A program made the translations under genes and the position numbers. Shown piece after piece: positions 1-10,129 of a DNA stretch of 64,000 bases. The notes under the pieces were generated by a model. That model saw only the letters and a program-made list of their open reading frames with translations. It did no database searches and was not told the DNA's origin. Each line of letters begins with the position of its first letter. Position 1 is the first letter of the stretch. The stretch comes from Apium graveolens (taxonomy: Eukaryota > Streptophyta > Magnoliopsida > Apiales > Apiaceae): NCBI RefSeq assembly GCF_009905375.1, contig NC_133650.1, forward strand, positions 69,216,220 through 69,280,219, written 5' to 3'.

Positions 1-135
1 TTTTGCGTATGACAGGGTGTAAAAGAGGGCGGAAGGACAGCATGGGAAGGGGTATGCAGGAAGTTGCTTATGTTTGTCGGTGCATATGAATAGTCACTTG
101 TGCAAATAAACCAAGACTGTGGTGTTATTTCTCAG

Positions 136-321
136 GTGAGGGAGAGGTGTCGAGTGGAATGGGCAATGTTTCAGAATCGTTTCATCGAAGCAGAGAAATC
201 CTATTACGAGTCAAAGGGAATTGATGTCTCTAATTACACAACCTCGTTAGGAGGAGGTCACATTCATTCCAGGAAGTTTGATGTGGAAGGCCAACACCAG
301 GAAGGCAGTCGCAAACTGTAA
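136..321 (+). CDS. Last exon of an unrecognised gene (C-terminal 61 residues)
   Basis: The exon follows a pyrimidine-rich stretch ending in CTCAG at 131-135 and runs open for 61 codons to a TAA at 319-321. The peptide begins VRERCRVEWAMFQNRF, is rich in charged and aromatic residues, and ends with a Gly/His-rich tail. A possible preceding exon lies at about 16-52 (after ACAG and before a GTATGC donor), which would leave an 83-base intron; this is inference. A poly(A) signal at 561-566 fits a 3' UTR of about 240 bases. The gene points toward the TruB gene, so the two are convergent. I do not recognise the family, and the rest of the gene lies left of the window. The phase of the exon is assumed from the length of the open frame. 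Confidence 0.55.
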   Translation: MRERCRVEWAMFQNRFIEAEKSYYESKGIDVSNYTTSLGGGHIHSRKFDVEGQHQEGSRKL

Positions 322-560
322 AAGGTTATAACACTGATCACTCCAAAATACGCCAGTTAGAATCAGTTATCTCGACTTGAGTAGTAGTTTTGTAAGCGGA
401 TTTAGGGGTCTGCTTAAGTTAAATTTTTCATGTTAGGTTCACCTTCATTAGGCAATTCTGTAATTCCCTAGCTATATCCAAGGAAGTATAACATCACACA
501 AATGCTAATGTTATCCCCTCTAACATTCTGTAAAATAATCATTCAAATCATTTCAACTTC

Positions 561-566
561 AATAAA
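561..566 (+). terminator. Poly(A) signal AATAAA
   Basis: A canonical AATAAA lies 240 bases after the stop codon of the plus-strand terminal exon. It is the best candidate for the 3' processing signal of that gene. Evidence is the hexamer and its position only. Confidence 0.45.
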
Positions 567-1083
567 ACAAGCTAAACACTTCTTAAAGAGCGTTCACAAT
601 TTGTTAGTACTATTTTACTGTGCACCCGAAAGTCCCAAACTGTATAAACCGTGTGATTGTGATTTCTTTACATGATATCCTAAGCTTAAAAAGGAGTTGA
701 GGCTTTCTTGTTTTCTCTTTCTTTTCTCTCAGCCCATACATGTGTACAAACCAAAAATATTCCAATTCTTCAACTAGTAAATAAAATTTACTTAATCTTT
801 TTTATGACATTACAAAATTAATTATGTTTTTCATAAGTTGTGAGTTGGTTTATAGGCAAGCACTTAACTTTGCCCAATTGCCAAGTCCTTACATTACATG
901 CCTACTTGTTTACAGTTGAAATGATATATACACACATAAAAAATGAACTTGTGACAAACTGTTTAGTCTCTTGGGTCTTTACTGCTGTGCATTTTCATTG
1001 TCCAAAGTTTACGTCGTCTCTCTGAGAACAGTTACATTTTGTTCTCATAATTTTCATTTACAAAATTTGTTCGAGAATAACAA

Positions 1084-1172
1084 TTAAATTAATGATTTCT
1101 TTTCTAGCGCCTGAACCTGGAGCCCCATAATAAATTAACGGTTTGTGTTCTGGCGCCTGAACATGGAGAATC
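1084..1172. repeat. Imperfect tandem duplication, about 45-bp unit
   Basis: Two adjacent copies share the core GCGCCTGAAC(C/A)TGGAG (about 1106-1122 and 1152-1168), each preceded by an AT-rich stretch with TAAATTAA. It lies just beyond the stop codon of the TruB gene, probably in its 3' UTR. Confidence 0.55.
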
Positions 1173-1297
1173 CCCATCCAAAGCCTCTTAATCTTAGAAG
1201 GTGCTATTCTTGGCCCTGATTGAAGCCTCATCAGCAGTGTTGTCTTCAGAAGTGTTGCTGGAACAACTTCTACAGCAGCATCAGAAAAGAATACAGT

Positions 1298-4200
1298 CTA
1301 CAGATATTCCTTTGTAATAGCTTCTTCCAATTCTTTAAATTCCCAGGCATCATTAGCTAAATATTGTCCTACAACAGATTAAAAATTACAGTAAATAGCT
1401 ATTATCACATAGTACTTGAGCGATAACTAGTAAGAGTTAATCACGCAGGGAACACAACGGTATAATACTATCTCAGATTCCCACCACAGTTAATACATGC
1501 AAATTTTAAGGATTTTTTATTATTTCATGTTCACAAATTTTAAATTTTGAATTTGCTATTTTTTAAATAAAAATAATAAGATATGACCCTTTTCACTTTT
1601 CAGAACACATAACATGGCCTTACTTATTAAAATAAAAATAATAAGATATGACCCTTTTCACTTTTCAGAACACATAACATGGCCTTACTTTTCAAATCAA
1701 AGGACTATAAATATTAAACATGATAATACATCAATAAAAATGGCATAATATATGGCCTCACCAATTGAATCCCTCCGCAGAGCACAGTGAGAAATGAACT
1801 GTTACTTTAGCATAAAGTTGAACAAGTTACAGGATATAGTGATGAATGTTATCATGCATCATTTTGTCTTTCTTAACAATGATTTACAACTGTAGTATAT
1901 TAGTCAAACCTGCCAAGAGTCTTTGCAAAATCTGCACAAAGGGATCGCACATAGGTTCCTTTTGAGCATGTCACCTTAAAAATTACATTCTGCCTACATA
2001 TGCAAGAATAAGATAAAGTTAGATTACAATTTGACATCTTAAAATCACAGGATAAGGAATTACCCTATCAAAATGAGAGAAAGCAAGCAAAATGACAGTT
2101 AGTAAATTGCACATCGTGATGCACAAACCTTTATGCATTTAACCAACTCAAAAATGATAATTTTGTAAATTTCTTATACGTACAGCAGATACAAAAAAAT
2201 TATTTTAGGGTACACCATGGGTAAAAAAATCTGCTACAAACGAGTTCCAACACACTTCCCAATTATATTGTCCCAAAACTTCATATTAAGCCCTTAACCA
2301 AATTGGTTATCTCAACTTGTTTGAAACTTCCTCCACTCCAATTATTTTTTCCAGGAACAGAACTCCATGTACATAGCAATCAAATGAAAATTACCATGTT
2401 TAAGCTTAAATATTAACATGTTTGCAAAATTTGAACATATTTAACACTTAATTTACCAAAGAATTAACACATGCGGCCAAAAGAGTTTTGGGACAAACAA
2501 ATATGGATTTGTCAATATAAACAGGAAGGGGGGAGTGTATAAATATAAACAGCTTATCTTTAAATCTGAGGGTATGCAAGGGTCTTCCCAGTTACCACTT
2601 CGTACCTCCCCTGTTTATGTTGTAAAACTATTCTCTGAGATTTCTATGTTAAATTAGATGTTATAGATGTTTTTAGGCATGGGCATAGGCATTACACTAA
2701 AATATAATAACAGCTTCAACAAAAACTTTTGCCAACCTGTCATCTAAACTTCGCTCCACATCAAACTGAAAGATTGAAATTCTTCGTGCTGCAAGTTCAA
2801 CCTTTTCACCTCTTCGTGCTTTCTCATACATCTTCTCCCCTCCAACCTATGACAAAAGCAATTTTTTGCACATTGTTAGCTAATGATGTCCACAACTCCT
2901 CTTCTTGACATCCCCGCATATCACACGTTATGATCTATAGTGCTAAACTGATTAACTGAATGCAAACTATTACAATAATCAGATACAACCGTACTTCTCA
3001 CATCCAAATACAAACAGATTCTTCTTCCGATAATTTATAATCAGACTAATGTTACACACATCTAATACAGGAAATGAAATCTAGATAAAAGTTAGATATA
3101 GAAAAGGAAAATACAAGGATAATTCAATACAGAACTCCATGTGCAGAGGAAAATGACAAAATTAGCTGGACGAATATGCATGCGTCGTGCAGTCACTCAG
3201 TAACAGTTCCAGAATTGATCACTACATTATATAGATACTCTAAACTGCAATTTCTTTTTAAAACCACACAGCAATTTACTGACTGTTTTCGATCATGTTA
3301 TCAGGGATGTCTTACTTTTATTGCGGAAAACATCGGAGGGACTTGCCATATCTCTCCACAGAAGGATGCTGCAGTTTTCTTTAGGTCCTCATCCTTGACA
3401 TGCTCCCATGGTTCACGTTGGATAACCTACATAAAAATGATGTAAAATTTGATAAAGAGTAGTTCTGATTACAGTTAAAGAGGATCCTTAATAATGTAAA
3501 GGACTTTGATATCAGTGCAGCTTGTATCAGAATTTAAAAAGGTATAGACGAACAAAAGGCATGTCATAATACAATCAGGTTAAGAAGCAACAAGATAGGT
3601 TATTTATTAAATTTAAATGTAGTCTTTCCAGTTTCCAGGCTCTCAAATTTGCATTTAATATACTCATGTAATTTTTATGTAACAAATGCTTAACTGACAA
3701 TCAAGGTAGTTAGGTTAATTTGAACTTGTTAATTAGACCAGCAACTTGCAAGCAAACCCTTAACATGCCAGTCGTATGCTCCTAATAGTTGTATTTTTCC
3801 CCAATCAGTTGTAATATTAAGAAGCATCTATCAGTCATCGACAACATAATATCTTTTTAATTTACTTGTGTTTAATGTGTGAATGTTTCTGTATCTAGTT
3901 TCTAAGATTTACCCTAATACATCCAATATAGCTCCTTCATCATGTTAATATTGAAGAGTGGTGCCCTAACCTCACAGATTTTATGGTCTGATGCAATTAT
4001 GGTAGTTTCGAGTCTTAAAAGGTTTGTGAAATGATCAATGATATAATCCAAACTCATCTCTTTTTCAAAAAATAATGTACTACAAGCCTGCTTTCTTCAA
4101 TTTAGAGACATAAATATTGATAGTGAGTATATAAACAAAACAGGGGTAAAGTGTGACAAAAAGGGGCAGAACAAGTGCATACAAAACTGGGGCCCTGGTC

Positions 4201-7139
4201 ATGGCCTCGAAGATACTTTAGAAGCTCGTAAAGGTCCAACAACAGGTCAGACCCATAAAGGCCTATAATATATGGGATCCTAAAAACATACTTATTTAGA
4301 CAAAAAAATAAATTAAAACATCATGGCATGCTCCATTAGTAATGCATTACAAATTAGAAACAACGGATTTATGAACTCAAAAAGTTAATAAGATAAAACT
4401 TGGGAGTATGAACCGCAGAACACCCACTAACCCAAAAGTTTCCTAACCTCAGAAGGGTTAAACAAAGTATAGATCGCCACCCAAAAGAGACTCATTGCAA
4501 TATTTAACGATATTTTCAATAACCAAGTGTTATAATATGAGGGGATAACAATACTTGTCAAAGGAATGTAAAACCTGTTAAAATAATCTAATGGACTAAG
4601 GCCCGTTTAAATTGGGCTTGTTACAAATATCTACTACAAATATATTAAACTACTATTCCCGCATATAACAAATTATTTAGTTCTCTTTAAACTAAATAAA
4701 ATATATATAATATTAACACACACTTCCGTTCCCCGTCAATTGTCTCTTGAACTAGCTATGTCAAGTCAGTAATAACAGGACATTCTCACTCTTCCGCATC
4801 TAAAGTTCTTTAAGAATTTTCCATTTAAAATGAATAAAATCTAACAATTCTGGATGACAACTTTTATATTCGAGAAAAGAACAAACCGGTGAATCAGCAT
4901 CCAGTGTTGAGGTCGCTTCCCCTAAACGAAAGACACCACTATAACCTTTAATCATACCCTGATAACTGCAATAAAAATACAAACATAGGCAAGAAAACAC
5001 TTACACTTTCAGCTATAAAAAATATTGTTGGTTAATGCCATGGTGGTGTTGGGGGAGGGAAGAGCTGCACTTCACCAATACCAACGGTTTCAAGCTATAC
5101 CTGTCTACAACCTTCGTAGCTTTACCAACACAGACAATTAGTAAACCAGTTGCCATAGGATCAAGGGTTGCAGGTGGAAGATTAATATTATAACAGATGT
5201 AGCATGTTTAAACAACAGGCTACTCTAAAATAATAAATACCTTTTTAACTTTCACCAGACGACGTAACTTTCCACAAACTGTAAATGAAGTCCATCCTGT
5301 GGAGTTTCATGAACATCTTAGTATAACAACACAGAAGTAGACGAAAAAAAAAGTTCAACAATTTCTTGAAATATGAATTAACATAGATTTGTATATAATA
5401 TGGTCAATATTATTACAGCCCAAAGGAGGTTTTAGTTTTACAGCACATATATTATCTACAGAAGACTAAAGCCTAATATAGGTCTGAAACTGCTGTGAGA
5501 CCTATGAGGCCAAACCTGTACACGCCTTAAAGCCTTTAACATCGATTTATATCCTCGACAGTAGTAAATCACATTAAGCTTCTAATCTTCTATATACCCC
5601 CTATCCCTCAACTGGGAAATCCTTTCCATTTTAATTTTAACTTCCGCTTATTTAATTCTCTACAAACAATTCTTTTCCTTGTCATTCCTTAACAGTATGA
5701 AAGGCAACTTACATTATAGAGAAGTGTAGGCCTATCAATAAACAAAAATAAACAAGAAAACGGATAAAATCGTAACTACTTCTGAATCAATCTGCATTTT
5801 TCCTTTTTCTGAAAAAATTATATAAGCCTTGCTTTCGTCCTATCCTGGTGTACATTTAGCAAGACAAACAATCATTTGGTTCAATTTGTTCGCTGATGTT
5901 TTCCAAAATTAAACTGTTAATTGCAAGCCTTTTGACATAAAACACATTAAGGTATGTGTGACATTGCGAAGTTTCAAACCCCACCTATTAGCGCAAGACA
6001 ACGGACAGGGGTTTTTTCATCTTCATCAGCGTCTAAGCCTTCTGAGACGAGCAATACTTAATAGTTTCTACACTATCTACAAACAATGAAATGCCAGAAA
6101 CAGGAGCCCCAACAACATCATCAACGTAAATGTATAACTAAACTAATTCAAAATGCTTAGTTTTTAATATCCGTAAAAAAGTTGTACCTTTTGGTTTATT
6201 CACCAAAACCACAGTGCCGGTAGGACTATCCCATTTAGGAGGAAGTCCACTACTTCTGGAAGCAATAAACGGCTCCACACTAGCAACCTCACTATCCCTT
6301 TTCGGAACTTTCTTCAAAACGTTAAAAAACTCCTCAACTTTCTTCTCTGTAACATCCACATTCTTTTCCACTTCCTTCCTACTCACATTCTCATCCACAT
6401 TACTACTCTCGTCATCGAAAAACACCAAACTCTTCTCCTTGTCCTTCTTCTCCGCACCCTCTTTATCTTTCTTACTCTTCACCTTACTACTCGTCTCCCC
6501 GGGTCCAAGAAACGCCTTATCAAAACACTGATCAGGAAAATACTTCTTCTCCAACTGATAAACCATCTTATAATGCTTGTCCTTCTCCCACGGATATGCA
6601 AAAGCATCGTAAAAATACAACTCCTCTTCCCTCTTATGCAACCTATGAAAGTCCACAACTTCGGGTTTCAATTCGACAAAATCATCACCCTTTGGGCCAC
6701 TCTTGTCATCATCTGAATCAGACCCATACATTCTTTTCATCTTCTTATTATAATACTTCCTCTTAGACTTATCCATCTCATCATTTTGACCCGACCCGGA
6801 TTCTTGATTTGAAGCCAACTTCTTGTCCACCCAATCATTAAACCCTAGCTCAGAGTCGGATTCTGGGTTGTCAGGTCGGGTTTTAGCCAAATGGGTCGGC
6901 AATTTACGGCGGGGTGTTCGAGGTGGAGAGTTGACTGGTCGGGAAATGATCATGTCGTATTGAAGTGGGTATGGAGTTGCAGTGGTGGAAAATTGGCGGG
7001 AAATAGAGATAAGTTTGAGAGAGGTGAAGGTGGGTTTGTAAGGAGTTGTGGTGGGGAAGTGTGGTGGTCTAGCGGCGGAGATTGGGCGGAGGACAGCGGT
7101 GAAAGAGAACCGGCGACTGAGATGTAGTGGTTTTGCCAT
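1298..7139 (-). pseudogene. TruB-family tRNA pseudouridine synthase, probably broken
   Basis: Nine exons can be read on the minus strand: 7139-6188, 5296-5241, about 5168-5101, 4965-4887, 3426-3316, 2846-2737, 1993-1910, 1798-1762 and 1368-1298. The start ATG at 7139 is chosen because it opens an Arg/Ser-rich, transit-peptide-like N terminus; an in-frame ATG at 7223 is less likely. A long charged N-terminal extension (about 300 residues) precedes the catalytic domain, as in the plant family I recall. Domain motifs seen are VVLVNKPKG, WTSFTVCGKLRRLVKVKK, TLDPMATGLL with the catalytic Asp, YQGMIKGYSGVFRLGEATST, and KGTYVRSLCADF. The enzyme would isomerise a uridine in tRNA, probably in an organelle. 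Two lesions are visible. Exon 3 has no AG acceptor, and the codons for VGHAG just before TLDP are absent. Exon 8 is 37 bases where the frame needs 38 or 35 (a doubled TG is likely), so exon 9 ending KEYL is read out of frame. Assembly error is an alternative. Confidence 0.8.
1565..1690. repeat. Perfect 61-bp direct repeat in the last TruB intron
   Basis: Copies at 1565-1625 and 1630-1690 appear identical base for base and are separated by 4 bases (65-bp period). The unit contains AAGATATGACCC and ends GGCCTTACTT. Identity suggests a recent duplication. It sits between exons 8 and 9 of the TruB gene, near the exon 8 lesion. Confidence 0.9.
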
Positions 7140-7284
7140 TACAGGGGGAAGGTTTAGAGCGCTCTTTATCGGACTACTACTAATATTCTGTGATTTAATT
7201 TTTAACTTTTCCGTCCTGACCAAAAAAAATTAACATTTCCGTTTTCCGGTTTATTTTTTTAAAAAACCTTTTTATTGCATGATT
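7140..7284 (-). other. 5' flank of the TruB gene
   Basis: The likely 5' UTR and promoter-proximal region of the minus-strand gene. No clear TATA box was found. An in-frame upstream ATG exists at 7223 but gives a less typical N terminus. Confidence 0.35.
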
Positions 7285-7675
7285 GCTAAAAATACCTTTT
7301 TTTAGAAAATGTAACAAAAATACCCGTCTTTGAAATATATGGCTAAAAATACATTTCTAATACGCATTTCAAAAATGGGTAAAGTTATTATGCATTTGAC
7401 AAATGAGTATTATTTAAAAAAAAACAAACAAAAAGAGTAAAATCATGATACGCATTCCTGACATGCGTATCATGTATTGGAAAGTCATGATACGCATCTC
7501 ACGAATGCGTATCCAAAATTATTTTTTTTTGTAATTTTTTTTACACAAGATCCCCATAATAAAATATGTATTAGTAATAATCAATTTTAAAATACGTATG
7601 AGATAGATATTTTTGGCCAAACATTTCAAAAAATGGTATTCTTGTCATAAAGATTAAAAAAGAGGTATTTTTGTC
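7285..7675. repeat. Fold-back, MITE-like element with internal palindromes
   Basis: The ends are approximate inverted repeats: GCTAAAAATACCTTTTTTTA at the left, and at the right a strand that reads nearly the same on the complement (7655-7675). Inside, a perfect 12-bp inverted repeat CATGATACGCAT lies at 7444-7455 and 7463-7474, and a second GATACGCAT/ATGCGTATC pair at 7489-7497 and 7505-7513. The words ATACGCAT and ATGCGTAT recur several times. No coding frame is present. It lies between the TruB promoter and the LINE and could be a non-autonomous DNA transposon. Target duplications were not established. Confidence 0.5.
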
Positions 7676-7699
7676 ATTTTTTCCTTTTTATTTCACTGA

Positions 7700-9328
7700 G
7701 TACCTTTTTTAGCGCGACCATGAGACTAAATAAAAATTACATTGAAAAAACATCATCATCCAATTCCGATACATGGATAATTTGTTAACCAACAAAACTT
7801 ATCTACAACCATTTTTGCATATCTTGTCAAGCCACTTTGTTACCATCTCTTTTTATAAATCGAAAAATTGCAATAGACATCTATTTTTGATTAGTTTTCC
7901 TTCTTCCATGATATTACCAACAATTGAAAATTTTGCATTCACCTCAGTTTCGTTTCCGCATAGTTTGAATATAATCCCCATCAAGAATTACATTTGATAA
8001 TCTTAAAACTCGGGCAATTTTAAAAAACGTCCACTACACATTGCTTTCATGACCTCATGATCAAAATATTTTCTTAATTTCAAATAAAAAAGCTCATGTA
8101 AACTCTTCATGGCACCTTCTTACAACCACACCCATTTCTGAAAATTTTTCCTTCAAAATGCAGGCATCGTCGAAATTAATTTTAAAAAAGTTAACGGGCG
8201 GGAGGACGCCACCTGATTTGACAAGATGGATCATTCTTCAAAATCAAATTATTTGTCTCATGACCCTCCAAAAAATCTTTATAAATAAAGCGCACATTTT
8301 CAATCACCTCCTACAAATTCAAAATCTTCTCATTAACTCTAACCTTATTTCTACTACTCCATATCATTTCCAGGAGATAAAGAAAAGCACCCATAATCAA
8401 AAGGATTTAAACTTCAGCATAAAATCAAGAGATGATATATAATCAAGAGGAAATTTCACCAATCGACCAATTTCCCAAATTTGATAAGAATAAAGGCATA
8501 CCATAAAAAGATGCAGATCGCATTCCTCCTCTTCATTACATAACAAAAACTTAAAAGTAGACACAATCCTTCTTTTGGACAAATTAGTACATGTAGAAAG
8601 AGAATATGTGCATAACCTCCAAGCAAAATGCGTAATTCTATTTGGCACATTCTGCCTCCAAATTAATTTCATGAACTCTTTCGAAATATCTAACGCATAG
8701 CTTGTACCAATACCCTTCGATCTAGCCATTTCTGATTCCTCCATAATAATATGATAAGCATTTTTCACCGATAAATAACAAGACCTAGTATGATGCCAAA
8801 TTAATTTATTCTCTGGTATATGAGAACTTAGAGGAATACTCCAAATTCTATCCACTTCAAAGCTTAGAAATAATTATCGTATTAATCATTCCTTCCATTT
8901 ATGAGAATTAAAATCAATTAGATCAGCAACACAAGCATTATGCAACAGCTCAGGTAACTTATAAATGACTTTAAAACTTCTTCACTGAGGGACCCACCTA
9001 TCTCTCCCGATAGAATTTTTTTGACCATTACCAACACGCCATCCAGTACCAAACTCTAAAAACTTTCGAGCCTCTAAAATATTGCGCCATGTATAAAAAG
9101 CGTGATTCCCGAGGCGCTCTTTCATAAAAGAACAATTAGGAAAGTATCTAGTTTTGTAGACCTTATAAAATAATGAGCCTGGAAAATGAATAAGTCACCA
9201 TCCTTGTTTCGCTAACATCCCCAAGTTGAATGCTTAAAATTCCCTAAAACCTAAGACACCATTTAGTTTAGAATTATATAGAGACTTCCAATTCATCCTG
9301 TAAACCTTTTTTATCTCCATTGGAACCC
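7700..9328 (-). mobile_element. 3' half of an L1-type LINE (RT C terminus and zf-RVT)
   Basis: This is the downstream half of a minus-strand LINE ORF2, continuing from 22639 across copia A. Joined at the AACCC duplication, the translated strand reads ANFWWG followed by SNGDKK and MNWKSLYNSKLNGVLGFRE, which is the usual end of the plant L1 reverse transcriptase block. The left boundary is approximate, because no clear poly(A) end or target duplication was found. The sequence has several stops and is not functional. Confidence 0.75.
8397..8855 (-). pseudogene. LINE ORF2 C-terminal zf-RVT domain fragment
   Basis: A 152-codon open stretch shows the layout of the zinc-binding domain found after plant L1 reverse transcriptases. 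Its parts are an aromatic segment ending in SVKNAYHIIM, then FMKLIWRQNVPNRITHFAWRL, then TCTNLSKRRI, and a final HLFMVCLYSYQIWE block. One usual Cys pair is degraded (FKFLLCNEEEECDLHLF). It acts with the reverse transcriptase in target-primed reverse transcription in functional copies. Here it is a remnant within the left half of the split LINE. Confidence 0.75.
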
Positions 9329-9926
9329 TGATAGGTCACACACACTGTAGAAGGGGGTTGAATACAGTGTATAGCACAATCAAATCAAATTCAAAGAACA
9401 CAAGTAACTGAAAACAAACTTTATTAAACTCTGTTACAATGTAGAACTGTCCTCTCTCAGTGATGAACAAAATATCACGAGAGCTGTTAGGGTTACAATG
9501 AATAATATTCTCGATAATGATAACATTTATAGTGTAAACCTTATGTCTGTATTTATATATCACACAGTTACAAGATAATCGCTAATTGATATGGAATATA
9601 ATTCTGCTTCCTAAAATATATCAATCAGTTATCTTTTCTTCCAAGTATTCCATTCTTCACAGAATTCCTTCTTCATGCATATCTTTTCTTACGTTTGTCT
9701 TGATCTTCTTTCCTTTCAATCAGCCGTTTTCCTTATCCGAAAGTTTCCTTTAAGTCCTGATATTATCTCCTGATAAATATCTCCTGAACCTTAAGTACTG
9801 ATAACTTAAGTTCTGACTTCAGTATAAGTGTTGATTTCAGTTAAGTACTGATTTGTCCTGTTTAAGTAAGATCTGAAAACTAAACATAAATCATATCAGA
9901 CATGACATTATCAAATATATCTAACA
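9329..9926 (-). repeat. 3' LTR of copia A
   Basis: 598 bp. On the minus strand it starts TGTTAGATATATTTGATAAT and ends GTGTGACCTATCA (TG...CA). It matches the right LTR over its full length, with 18 substitutions by my count and no indel seen. The words AAGTACTGAT and AAGTTCTGA recur in it. Confidence 0.95.
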
Positions 9927-9941
9927 ATCTCCCCCAACTTG
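9927..9941 (-). other. Polypurine tract of copia A
   Basis: On the minus strand AAGTTGGGGGAGAT abuts the start of the 3' LTR. This is the expected plus-strand DNA priming site and resembles Sirevirus polypurine tracts. Confidence 0.85.
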
Positions 9942-10129
9942 TAAATTAGCATAATATACAAGTTTAACAGATATTTGATGATGTCAAAAATATTAAGTAC
10001 AAATGCATGAGAATTTGACTAGATAACTACAACTTACAGTCCTTAAAGCTTTACCAACTTTAACTTCTGATAACAACTTCAGTCTGTATACATATCAGAA
10101 TTTGAGCAGTTGTAGATCTTGACTTGGCT

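Larger units (their letters stand above)
322..1297. other. 3' UTRs and spacer between convergent genes
   Basis: AT-rich sequence without a convincing reading frame. The left part should be the 3' UTR of the plus-strand gene, the right part the 3' UTR of the minus-strand TruB gene. The only structure seen is the imperfect direct duplication at 1084-1172. Confidence 0.6.

Noticed and set aside
6214..6531. 105-codon plus-strand frame rich in Ser and Phe
   Set aside because: It is the antisense shadow of TruB exon 1; no independent support.
6891..7233. Plus-strand frames of 78 and 61 codons over the TruB start
   Set aside because: Antisense of the first TruB exon and its leader.
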